Positions 35,358-43,517 of a stretch of DNA of 64,000 nucleotides are shown piece by piece (position 1 is the first letter of the stretch; each line of letters starts with the position of its first letter). Below the pieces are notes generated by a model, which saw nothing but the letters and a program-made list of their open reading frames with translations, did no database searches and had not been told where the DNA came from. Position numbers and translations under genes: made by a program. This stretch comes from an uncultured Clostridia bacterium (GTDB lineage Bacteria > Bacillota > Clostridia > Oscillospirales > CAG-272), in the NCBI GenBank assembly GCA_944381115.1, contig CALWJV010000015.1:203894-267893 (forward strand), given 5' to 3'.

Positions 35358-36374
35358 TTAATCTGTTACTTTAAGAGCAAGTTGAAATCCGTTCAGGTTA
35401 TCACTTCCCTCTACTTTTACTGTTTGTAAACTGTATTCTTTTTTAAGTATGTTTATATTTGATCTTCTTTGGCCAACAGCCTGACTTATTTTCCCTTTTG
35501 CAACTGAAAATATTATATTTTTTTTGTTTGTAACATTATATTTGTTTAAATATGCGCGCATCATTTTAAGATATATATGGTTCAGTGCAAGTTCACCGAC
35601 AGAAGGATGATAATTATCAAAATATTCAGGTTCTTCAAGGGTTTCATTGGCACAAAGTCCTATACGTATTACAGGTACTCCGTTTTGTTCAAAAACTTCA
35701 AGAACATTTGCTGTACGTTCAACCGCATCATTTACCGTTAAACGGGTATAAATACCTGCATTTTCCATTTTTTTAAGTTCTGTTTCGGGAAATACAACCG
35801 TTGGGTAAACTCTGGCGCCGTCTGCACCGAGAGAACATATTTTTTTTGCAGTATATATTTCATCTTCAACTGTAGAGCAGGGGAGTCCGACCATCATTTG
35901 ACCTATTAAATTGAATTTGAATTCTTTTATTGCTTTACATGCATTTTCCGAATCAGATGAGGTATGTCCCCGTTTTGAAGCACTAAGTACCTTATCTGAA
36001 AAACTCTGTAGTCCGAGTTCAATTGTTTTTACTCCGTGTGATGACAAAATTTCAAGAATTTCGGGAGAAATTGCGTCCGGCCGGGTTGAAAGACGTACGG
36101 CATTTATTTTACCGCTATTTAAATAAATATCTGATATTTCAAGAAGGCCGAGCATTTCCTGTCGCGGTATGGCAGTAAAACTGCCTCCGAAAAAGGCGAG
36201 TTCAACTTTAGACTCTGAACTGTTTATAGTAGATAAAGCGGTATCTATCTCTTTTTTTACGCTGTCCTTGTTATAAGAAGGTTTTCCGGTTATTTTTTTC
36301 TGATTGCAGAAAACACATGCATTTGGACAACCGTAATGAGGAATAAAAATCGGAATATTTATATGTTTTTTCAT
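35358..36374 (-). CDS. Radical SAM protein, Elp3-like family
   Basis: A 338-residue radical SAM enzyme. CPNACVFC carries the CxxxCxxC cluster ligands, AFFGGSFT is the GGE-like SAM motif, and LGLQSFSD matches the Elp3/HemN group. There is no acetyltransferase domain, so it is not a full Elp3. Genes like this occur between rnc and smc in clostridia and are often called HemN-like, which the sequence does not support. Substrate unknown; tRNA modification is a guess. No clear Shine-Dalgarno sequence precedes the ATG. Confidence 0.82.
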   Translation of the reverse strand: MKKHINIPIFIPHYGCPNACVFCNQKKITGKPSYNKDSVKKEIDTALSTINSSESKVELAFFGGSFTAIPRQEMLGLLEISDIYLNSGKINAVRLSTRPDAISPEILEILSSHGVKTIELGLQSFSDKVLSASKRGHTSSDSENACKAIKEFKFNLIGQMMVGLPCSTVEDEIYTAKKICSLGADGARVYPTVVFPETELKKMENAGIYTRLTVNDAVERTANVLEVFEQNGVPVIRIGLCANETLEEPEYFDNYHPSVGELALNHIYLKMMRAYLNKYNVTNKKNIIFSVAKGKISQAVGQRRSNINILKKEYSLQTVKVEGSDNLNGFQLALKVTD

Positions 36375-36499
36375 TTTTGACTAATTTAAAATTTTTAATT
36401 TTTTATATTGGTTTCGGTTTTCAGAGTTTTTGTGTAAAACCTGAGCATTGAAAAAAGTAAAAGCGGTGAGAAGTATTGACAAATTCAAATTTTTTATAC

Positions 36500-37204
36500 T
36501 TAAGTTGTAAGAAAAAATTTTTTCAGTGCTTCTTTTGCGGCGTTTTGTTCCGCCTGCTTTATGGTGTGTCCCGTACCGGTGCCTATTACGTTGCTGTTTA
36601 AAAGAGCATTTACTTTAAATGTCGGGTCGTGATCTGGGCCTGTGCGGTCAATTACTTCATAGATAAGTATCTCACCGGGGGTCTCCTGGATTATCTGCTG
36701 TAATTTTGATTTACAGTCGATCGGATTTTCCGTGTCGCTTGTTACTTCGGTTATTTTTTTTGTTAAAAATGGAAGTAAAAATTTTTTAACAGTATCGGTA
36801 TTACATCCGGAATCAAGGTATATCGCACCGAGGAGCGCTTCAAAAGCATCTTCAAGAATTTTGTCCTTGTACTTTCCGTCTTTACTTTCGCTTTTGTTGA
36901 AAAGAAGACAGTCTCCAAGACCTATTTCACGTGCATAAGAACTCAACGCTTTGGTGCATATTACTGCCGAGCGGATACTTGTCAGTTCTCCCTCCGGGAC
37001 ATCCGGCAGAGCAAAAAAAAGATGTGTGCTTGATATTATTTCAAGTACGGCATCGCCTAAAAATTCAAGGCGCTGATTGGACTTTGTGGGAATATTTTTC
37101 TGAATAAGTTCATTTGCATATGATGGATGGGTAAAAGCCTCGGTAAGTAAATCCGGATTGCGGAATTTATAACCAATCTTTTTTTCAAAATTTTCGTAAT
37201 TCAT
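36500..37204 (-). CDS. rnc: Ribonuclease III
   Basis: A 234-residue dsRNA endonuclease that processes rRNA precursors and cleaves structured or antisense RNA. The signature NQRLEFLGDAVLE is intact, and the four metal-binding acidic residues are present: E47, D51, D119, E122. A dsRNA-binding domain fills about 160-232, ending GTGHTIK...NAAKEAL. It starts 22 bases after the degenerate paralogue with no strong ribosome site, so translational coupling is likely. Confidence 0.96.
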   Translation of the reverse strand: MNYENFEKKIGYKFRNPDLLTEAFTHPSYANELIQKNIPTKSNQRLEFLGDAVLEIISSTHLFFALPDVPEGELTSIRSAVICTKALSSYAREIGLGDCLLFNKSESKDGKYKDKILEDAFEALLGAIYLDSGCNTDTVKKFLLPFLTKKITEVTSDTENPIDCKSKLQQIIQETPGEILIYEVIDRTGPDHDPTFKVNALLNSNVIGTGTGHTIKQAEQNAAKEALKKFFLTT

Positions 37205-37226
37205 AATTTTACCATGATTTATAAAC

Positions 37227-38684
37227 TTAAATTTTTAATTTTTCACATGCTGATTTTGCGGCGTTCTGTCTTGCATCTTTAATTGTATGCCCGGTTCCGA
37301 CCGCAAGTTCTTCACCGTTTGAAACGATAACTACCGTAAAAGTTTTTCTTTCTCCGGAAGGTCGGTCTTCATATATAATAGGAGCAGTGGGAGAGTGAGA
37401 TTTTTTCTGAAAATATTCATTAAGTTTTGAAATATAATTTTCAGGGGCTTTATTAAACGGAACGCCTTGTTTACTCAATTCAGAAAACCACTCTGAAAGC
37501 GGACTGTTGCAGTTTTTAATAGACTCATATGCTAATTTTGCTGCTGCTTTTTCGGATTGTTTTTTAATGGACCCTTCTGCTTTTGACAGGATTTTTCCGT
37601 TAAACGATATTTCAGTTACAAAAATATTTGCAGACTTAATTGTGTTGTATTTCAGTAAGACATTTGCGCTTCTGATATTTTTTTGTATATATTCCTGAAG
37701 CATAGATTTATAATTATCCTGTTTACCAGTATCAAACTGTTCGTCTGTCTTTTTTTCAGTAGTTTCGGTTTTAGATGAATTAAAAACAGTGCTTTTTGAG
37801 ATAACATTGGTTTTGGCTGTTTTTTTAAACTTAGGATCTTTCATATTTTCAGGTAAAGAGACCGGTGTAAGAGCATCTCTGATAAAAGAGCGTTTTTGTT
37901 CGATTAAAGTATTTTCTTTTTTTTCGTTAATTTCCTGTGGGTCTGTATTTTTACGGTCGTTTTTTTGAGGAATAATGGCTTTAAATATATTTACGCCCTT
38001 TTTTACTGTTTTTTCAATGACCTTATCTTCATTATCTCTTTTGTTTTTTTCAGGAGTAACTGTATCTGTGTTTTCTTTTTGAAAAAAATATAGATTTTTA
38101 TTTTCAGGTGTATTTTTTTCTGTGTATTTATTTTGTTCCACTGAAATTTTTACGTTTTTTTCAGAATTTTTCTTTATATCTGTCAGCATGCCTTTTTTGA
38201 TGACATCTGCTTCAGAAATTCTGTCAGTTTTCGGAAGATAATGTTCACGGCCGTCTATAGCCCTTAAAAGAGGCAAAATAAATGCTTTTAAAGACGAAAG
38301 ACCACCGTCTTTATATATTGCGGCCAAGATCGCCAAAAAAACTTCACTGTTAAGTTTTGGGGAATTTCTTAGAGACTCTTTTGATTCAGGAAGCAAAATA
38401 AACTGTGTAAGCCCTTTTCCTGCAATAAATTTCGAATAATCAAGAGATTTTTTAAAATCATCAAGACGGGTATTAAGCATTTTTTGTGCCGAGTAAGAAC
38501 AACGGGAACATATATAATCCGAAATTATAAAATCAAGGAGTTTTTCGCCGAGAAAAACTAAACCTTCGTTATTATTGCTTTCATTGAATGAATATTGAGT
38601 AAAAGCAGAAGAAAGAAGAGACGAATCTTTAAAGCAGTAGCCAAGTGCCGATTGAATACTGTTTTGATTTAAATTTTGTAACAT
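37227..38684 (-). CDS. Degenerate RNase III paralogue with two dsRNA-binding domains
   Basis: A 485-residue protein. Residues 8-145 align with the RNase III domain of the neighbouring rnc, but the metal ligands are changed: E47 to V43, D51 to E47, D119 to E114 and E122 to L117. With two ligands lost, cleavage is unlikely. A Lys/Glu/Thr/Asn-rich, probably disordered linker spans about 155-320. Two dsRBDs follow, at about 323-391 (KKQSEKAAAKLAYESI) and 415-485 (GTGHTIKDARQNAAKSA). The last is close to the dsRBD of rnc, suggesting tandem duplication. It lies 30 bases after plsX, where acpP is usual. A dsRNA-binding partner or regulator of RNase III is inferred. Confidence 0.85.
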   Translation of the reverse strand: MLQNLNQNSIQSALGYCFKDSSLLSSAFTQYSFNESNNNEGLVFLGEKLLDFIISDYICSRCSYSAQKMLNTRLDDFKKSLDYSKFIAGKGLTQFILLPESKESLRNSPKLNSEVFLAILAAIYKDGGLSSLKAFILPLLRAIDGREHYLPKTDRISEADVIKKGMLTDIKKNSEKNVKISVEQNKYTEKNTPENKNLYFFQKENTDTVTPEKNKRDNEDKVIEKTVKKGVNIFKAIIPQKNDRKNTDPQEINEKKENTLIEQKRSFIRDALTPVSLPENMKDPKFKKTAKTNVISKSTVFNSSKTETTEKKTDEQFDTGKQDNYKSMLQEYIQKNIRSANVLLKYNTIKSANIFVTEISFNGKILSKAEGSIKKQSEKAAAKLAYESIKNCNSPLSEWFSELSKQGVPFNKAPENYISKLNEYFQKKSHSPTAPIIYEDRPSGERKTFTVVIVSNGEELAVGTGHTIKDARQNAAKSACEKLKI

Positions 38685-38714
38685 TTATTCAGGATATCCT
38701 TTCGGAGATATGTA

Positions 38715-39737
38715 TTAAGAATCAGAGTCACAGTGGGGTTGTTTCATAACTGTTTCCGAAAGCGCGGAAATTTCTTTTATAACATTTGTTTCTGCATAGA
38801 CTGCCGCAGCACGTATGGCATTTTTAATAGCCTTTGCATCGGAACTGCCGTGCGCCTTTATTACTGGTTTTGCAATTCCGAGAAGAGGTGCACCTCCATA
38901 TTCAGAAGCGTCAAAGTCTTTTTTAAACTGTTTAAGGCCGGGCTTTACTATTGCTGCGGAAACTTTTGTTATAGGATTTTTTTTGAATACTGTTTTAAGT
39001 TTCTGCATGAAAAAAGATCCAAATCCTTCGGTAAGTTTTAAAACAATATTTCCGGAAAATCCGTCTGTTATAAGAATATCACAGGTGTTAAACGGGAGTA
39101 CTTTACATTCAATATTTCCCACAAAGTTTATATTTTTGTTTTCTTCAAGTCGTACATATGCGTCCTGTAGAATCTGTGAGCCTTTGTTTTTTTCGGTCCC
39201 GTTATTTAAAAGTCCGACTCTGGGATTTTTGATACCCATAACTTTGCACATGTAAATTGAACCCATAAGAGCAAATTGTTCAAGATTTTCATCGGTTACA
39301 ACTATATTTGCTCCTGAATCAAGTAGCATTACTGGCACGTCAAATGGGAGTATTGTTGCAATCCCAGCTTTTCGGAAACCGGGTATTCTCGAAACTATCA
39401 ATACAGCTCCGGTATAAAGCGCACCGGTATTTCCCGCACTTACCAATGCGTCCCCTTTGCCTTCTTTCAGAAGTTTTAGTGCGACATGGATAGAGGAGTC
39501 CCTTCTGCTTTTTACAGAGAGGGGGTCTTCATCCATTTTGATCACGTCGGAGGCATGTACTATTTCAAGACCGCCGATATTCAGGTCTAACCCCTGTTTT
39601 TGTGCGCTCTCGTTGATCACGTCAGTGTTTCCAACAATTATAAATTCGTGATTTGATTCACTGTGAGCAATAAAAACACCTTTTATAATTTCATCAGGAG
39701 CATTGTCACCGCTCATTACGTCGATAATAATTTTCAT
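38715..39737 (-). CDS. plsX: Phosphate acyltransferase PlsX
   Basis: A 340-residue enzyme that makes acyl-phosphate from acyl-ACP, the first step of phospholipid synthesis with PlsY. It has the N-terminal DVMSGDNAP, SAGNTGA in the middle and ITDGFSGNIVLK. Length is typical. It has an AAAGGA site. In most Firmicutes the next genes include acpP before rnc; here the RNase III paralogue takes that place. Confidence 0.96.
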   Translation of the reverse strand: MKIIIDVMSGDNAPDEIIKGVFIAHSESNHEFIIVGNTDVINESAQKQGLDLNIGGLEIVHASDVIKMDEDPLSVKSRRDSSIHVALKLLKEGKGDALVSAGNTGALYTGAVLIVSRIPGFRKAGIATILPFDVPVMLLDSGANIVVTDENLEQFALMGSIYMCKVMGIKNPRVGLLNNGTEKNKGSQILQDAYVRLEENKNINFVGNIECKVLPFNTCDILITDGFSGNIVLKLTEGFGSFFMQKLKTVFKKNPITKVSAAIVKPGLKQFKKDFDASEYGGAPLLGIAKPVIKAHGSSDAKAIKNAIRAAAVYAETNVIKEISALSETVMKQPHCDSDS

Positions 39738-39811
39738 AGTTTCGTATTCCTTTTCTTTTATTTAAATATCGGATGACACATAAAATTTGATCGACTATCA
39801 ATTTTAAAAAT

Positions 39812-41149
39812 TCAAATCGTCATATTGTAAATAGTCGATTTTAAGTCCTGTATTCCTCTGTGATAAATTGCTTCGTTTCTTGCAATTTTTCCGCCTTTTA
39901 CCTTATATTCAAGCGGCTGAACAAGTCCGAAGTTTGCATTCATAGGTTGAAATTTTCCAGTACCGCCGTGACTTATGTAATATGCCATCGATCCTATGAT
40001 AGTTGAGGAAGGAAATTTTATAGGAGGTTTTTCCTTTACCAATGCAGCAGCATTTAACCCTGCTAACAGTCCCGATGCGGTTGATTCAATATAACCTTCA
40101 ACTCCGGTCATTTGTCCTGCAAAGAACAGAGATGGACGTAAAACGGTACTGTAGGTTTGAGTAAGTCTGCCCGGAGAATTCAAATAGGTATTTCTGTGCA
40201 TTACACCATATCTTAAAAATTCTGCATTTTCAAGGCCCGGGATAAGACCAAAAACACGTTTTTGTTCGGAGATTTTGAGATGTGTCTGGAACCCTACAAT
40301 ATTAAACATTGTTTTTTCTTTGTTTTCGGCGCGTAGTTGAACACAAGCATAAGGCTCGCGACCTGTTTTCGGATCGGTAAGTCCGACGGGCTTTAAAGGA
40401 CCGAATCTAAGAGTATCAATACCTCTTTTAGCCATTACTTCGACAGGCATACACCCTTCGAAAACAGTAAGATTTTTTTGTTCATTTTTATCAAAGTCGT
40501 GAAGCGGAGCCTCTTCGGCGTTTATGAGTGCGTCGTAAAATTTTATATACTGCTCCTTGTCCATAGGACAATTCAGGTAATCGTTGTTACCTTTACCGTA
40601 TCTTGATTGAGCAAAAACTATACTTTTATCAATTGACGCAGCGTCAATTATAGGTGCTGCAGCATCAAAAAAGGAAAGTCCATTGTCACCGAAGAATTCG
40701 GAAACGGATGACGCGAGGGCATCTGATGTAAGAGGGCCGGAGGCAATAACTGTTATAAAATTTTCATCCGGTATTTGTGTTACCTCATCTTGGATAATCG
40801 TTATATTCGCATGGCTTTTGAGCGTTTCTGTTATATATGCTGAAAATTTAGCCCTATCAACGGCAAGCGCTGCGCCTGCCGGTACTGCAGAAGAATCTGC
40901 CGCTTTCATAATTAAAGAATTTAGTATTCTGAGTTCATCTTTAAGCATTCCGGCGGCGTTTGTTATTTGAAGAGAGCGCAAAGAATTCGAGCATACAAGT
41001 TCGCCGAATAAATCGGAAGAGTGGGCGGGAGTTTTCTTTTTGGGCTTCATTTCGTAAAGTTCTACATTTACTCCTGCCTGTGCAATTTGATATGCCGCTT
41101 CAGAACCTGCAAGTCCTGCACCAATAACCTTGACCGTTTTATTCATCAT
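39812..41149 (-). CDS. trmFO: Folate-dependent tRNA m5U54 methyltransferase TrmFO
   Basis: A 445-residue flavoprotein that methylates U54 in the T-loop of tRNA using methylenetetrahydrofolate. The FAD motif GAGLAGSEAA is followed by ELYEMKP, HSSDLFGELVCSNS and, near the C-terminus, GGTGKFQPMNANFGL, all typical of TrmFO rather than the larger GidA/MnmG. The start is one of two adjacent ATGs (41149 or 41146) that overlap the topA stop, so it is translationally coupled to topA. Confidence 0.95.
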   Translation of the reverse strand: MMNKTVKVIGAGLAGSEAAYQIAQAGVNVELYEMKPKKKTPAHSSDLFGELVCSNSLRSLQITNAAGMLKDELRILNSLIMKAADSSAVPAGAALAVDRAKFSAYITETLKSHANITIIQDEVTQIPDENFITVIASGPLTSDALASSVSEFFGDNGLSFFDAAAPIIDAASIDKSIVFAQSRYGKGNNDYLNCPMDKEQYIKFYDALINAEEAPLHDFDKNEQKNLTVFEGCMPVEVMAKRGIDTLRFGPLKPVGLTDPKTGREPYACVQLRAENKEKTMFNIVGFQTHLKISEQKRVFGLIPGLENAEFLRYGVMHRNTYLNSPGRLTQTYSTVLRPSLFFAGQMTGVEGYIESTASGLLAGLNAAALVKEKPPIKFPSSTIIGSMAYYISHGGTGKFQPMNANFGLVQPLEYKVKGGKIARNEAIYHRGIQDLKSTIYNMTI

Positions 41150-43391
41150 CTTTAAAATATTTGTCATCAGAGGATTTAAAACCGCATTTTGTATTGTAGC
41201 AGTAAACGGTTTTCTTTCCTTTTTTCCGGAGAAGGAGACCGCCGCATTCAGGACATTTATCCTTTATCGGCTGATCCCATGTTGAGAAAGTGCATTTGCC
41301 GTAATTTTCACAGCTGTAAAAGACGGAATTATTTTTACCTTTTTTAAGCACTATTTTACCTTTGCATATAGGGCAGGAAATTTCTGTATCTTTTGTTATC
41401 TGTTTTGTAAATTTACATTTTGGAAAGTTCTCACAGGCATAAAAACTTCCGTATCTTCCGTTTCTGATAATAAGATTTCCTCCGCATATATCGCATTTAA
41501 GGCCGGTGATTTCCGGAGAAATTTTTTCTGTTTTTTCTGTTTTATGAGCATCAAGCGGTTTTGTGTTTTTACACGCCGGATAATTAGGACATGCGGCAAA
41601 TTTTCCGTACCTTCCGTTTTTAATTACCATACGGCTACCGCATTTTTCGCAAATAATGTCTGTTTCTTCATCGGGAACTGTTATAGAAAGAGATTTTGCT
41701 TTATTTTCTGCTATTTCAAGACTTTTTGAAAATTCATTGTAAAATCTACCGAGTACAGATTCCATAGTGGATTTTCCGTCAGAGATTCCGTCAAGACTGT
41801 CCTCCATTTCAGCAGTAAATGCATAATCTACAATATGAGGAAAATTTTCATTCATAAGGGTAGTAGTTATTTCCCCGAGTTCTGTAGGGAGTAAAGAATG
41901 CTTATCTCTTTTTACATATCCTCTTGATATTATTGTCGTAATAATGGGTGCATAAGTTGAAGGACGTCCGATACCTTTTTCTTCAAGAAATTTTATAAGA
42001 GTTGCTTCTGTGTATCTCGGGGGCGGTTCAGTAAATTTTTGTGTCGGCAGAAGTTCGTTTAATTTGAGGATTTCGCCTTCTTTAAGGTCGGGAAGCCTGC
42101 TGTCGTCGCCATCGTCCTCGCCGTCATCTGTTTCATAAAGAGCCATGTAGCTGTATTTTTTTATTACATATCCGCTTGTTCTGAATATATATTTATCAGA
42201 TTTGATATCTGCCACGACGGTGTCAAGTTCAGCATTAGCCATCTGACTTGCCACAAAGCGGCTCCAGATAAGTTTGTACAATTTGTATTGTCCGGAAGAA
42301 AGTTGCTTTTGAATCATTTCCGGTTCCAACGTTATGTCTGACGGACGTATAGCTTCGTGCGCGTCTTGGGAATTTTCACGTGTCTTATATACTCTAATTT
42401 GCGGCGGAAGAGAGTCATTGCCGTATTTTTCAGAGATGAAGTTTTTTGTAATTTCTGCCGCATCGTCGGAAACTCTTAAAGAGTCGGTACGCATATAGGT
42501 TATAAGACCGTGAACGCCGCCATGTTCAGAGCCGAGGTTTACACCTTCATAAAGTTCCTGTGCGATTCTCATGGTATACTGTGCTTGAAACCCGAATTTT
42601 TTAGCGGCTTCCTGCTGAAGTGAAGCGGTATTGAACGGAGGAGCAGGTATTTTTTGACGGATGGCACGTTTTACAGAAATAACTTTAAATTCTGAATTTT
42701 TAACGGCATTGATTACATCGTTGGTTTCTTTTTCATTTAAGAGATCTTTTTTAAGCATATCCGAGGCAAGGCCGAAAAATTTTGCTTTTACCGCCTTATC
42801 TTTAAATGTTGCATCAAGTAACCAGTATTCCTTTGGAATAAAATTTCTTATCTCATTTTCTCTTTCAACAATAATTTTGGTTGCAACGGACTGTACACGT
42901 CCTGCAGAAAGTCCACTTTTAACTGTTTTCCAAAGATATGGGCTTAATTTATATCCAACAATACGATCGAGGATCCTTCTAGCCTGCTGTGAGTTAACAA
43001 GGTTTATATCTATTTTTTTAGGAGATTTTATCGCTGCCTTTACCGCAGATTTTGTAATTTCATTAAATGAGATACGGCGCGTACGTTCTATTGGAATATT
43101 CAAAGCATTTGCAAGGTGCCAAGAAATAGCCTCTCCTTCGCGGTCCGGGTCGGTTGCGAGGAATACCTTGCTTGCAGCCTTGGCATCTTTTTTAAGAGAA
43201 GCGATAAGTTCACTTTTTCCTCTGATATTGATATAGTGAGGTTTGAACCCGTTTTCAATGTCGACTCCAAGACTGCTTTTCGGCAAATCTCTTACATGAC
43301 CTTCACAGGCGACTACCTTATACCCAGAACCGAGATAATTTTTAATTGTATTTGCTTTTGAGGGTGATTCAACTATAACTAAATTTGGCAT
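41139..43391 (-). CDS. topA: DNA topoisomerase I
   Basis: A 750-residue type IA topoisomerase that relaxes negative supercoils. It has an N-terminal TOPRIM domain (VIVESPSKA, then DPDREGEAI at 81-89), active-site tyrosine Y299 in ITYMRTDS, and four C-terminal Cys4 zinc ribbons (about 585-745, each CxxC...C...C). It is 126 bases downstream of dprA, the usual dprA-topA-trmFO order. Confidence 0.97.
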   Translation of the reverse strand: MPNLVIVESPSKANTIKNYLGSGYKVVACEGHVRDLPKSSLGVDIENGFKPHYINIRGKSELIASLKKDAKAASKVFLATDPDREGEAISWHLANALNIPIERTRRISFNEITKSAVKAAIKSPKKIDINLVNSQQARRILDRIVGYKLSPYLWKTVKSGLSAGRVQSVATKIIVERENEIRNFIPKEYWLLDATFKDKAVKAKFFGLASDMLKKDLLNEKETNDVINAVKNSEFKVISVKRAIRQKIPAPPFNTASLQQEAAKKFGFQAQYTMRIAQELYEGVNLGSEHGGVHGLITYMRTDSLRVSDDAAEITKNFISEKYGNDSLPPQIRVYKTRENSQDAHEAIRPSDITLEPEMIQKQLSSGQYKLYKLIWSRFVASQMANAELDTVVADIKSDKYIFRTSGYVIKKYSYMALYETDDGEDDGDDSRLPDLKEGEILKLNELLPTQKFTEPPPRYTEATLIKFLEEKGIGRPSTYAPIITTIISRGYVKRDKHSLLPTELGEITTTLMNENFPHIVDYAFTAEMEDSLDGISDGKSTMESVLGRFYNEFSKSLEIAENKAKSLSITVPDEETDIICEKCGSRMVIKNGRYGKFAACPNYPACKNTKPLDAHKTEKTEKISPEITGLKCDICGGNLIIRNGRYGSFYACENFPKCKFTKQITKDTEISCPICKGKIVLKKGKNNSVFYSCENYGKCTFSTWDQPIKDKCPECGGLLLRKKGKKTVYCYNTKCGFKSSDDKYFKDDE

Positions 43392-43517
43392 TATTCTCCT
43401 CCGAGTGTATATGTATTTATGTTCAAATATAATGTTTACAGAATTTAAAATATTACGGTATGTATTTTAAGTTTTCGCAAAAACTCGACCGGTATACTTA
43501 ATTTTATTTTAATATAT

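Noticed and set aside
36500..38684. The two RNase III genes as one gene split by a frameshift
   Set aside because: Each has its own complete N-terminal RNase III domain and its own C-terminal dsRBD, so this is a tandem pair, not a broken gene.
42661..43236. A 191-codon plus-strand frame opposite topA
   Set aside because: The minus strand carries intact TOPRIM and active-site motifs of topA; this frame has no ribosome site or recognisable domain.
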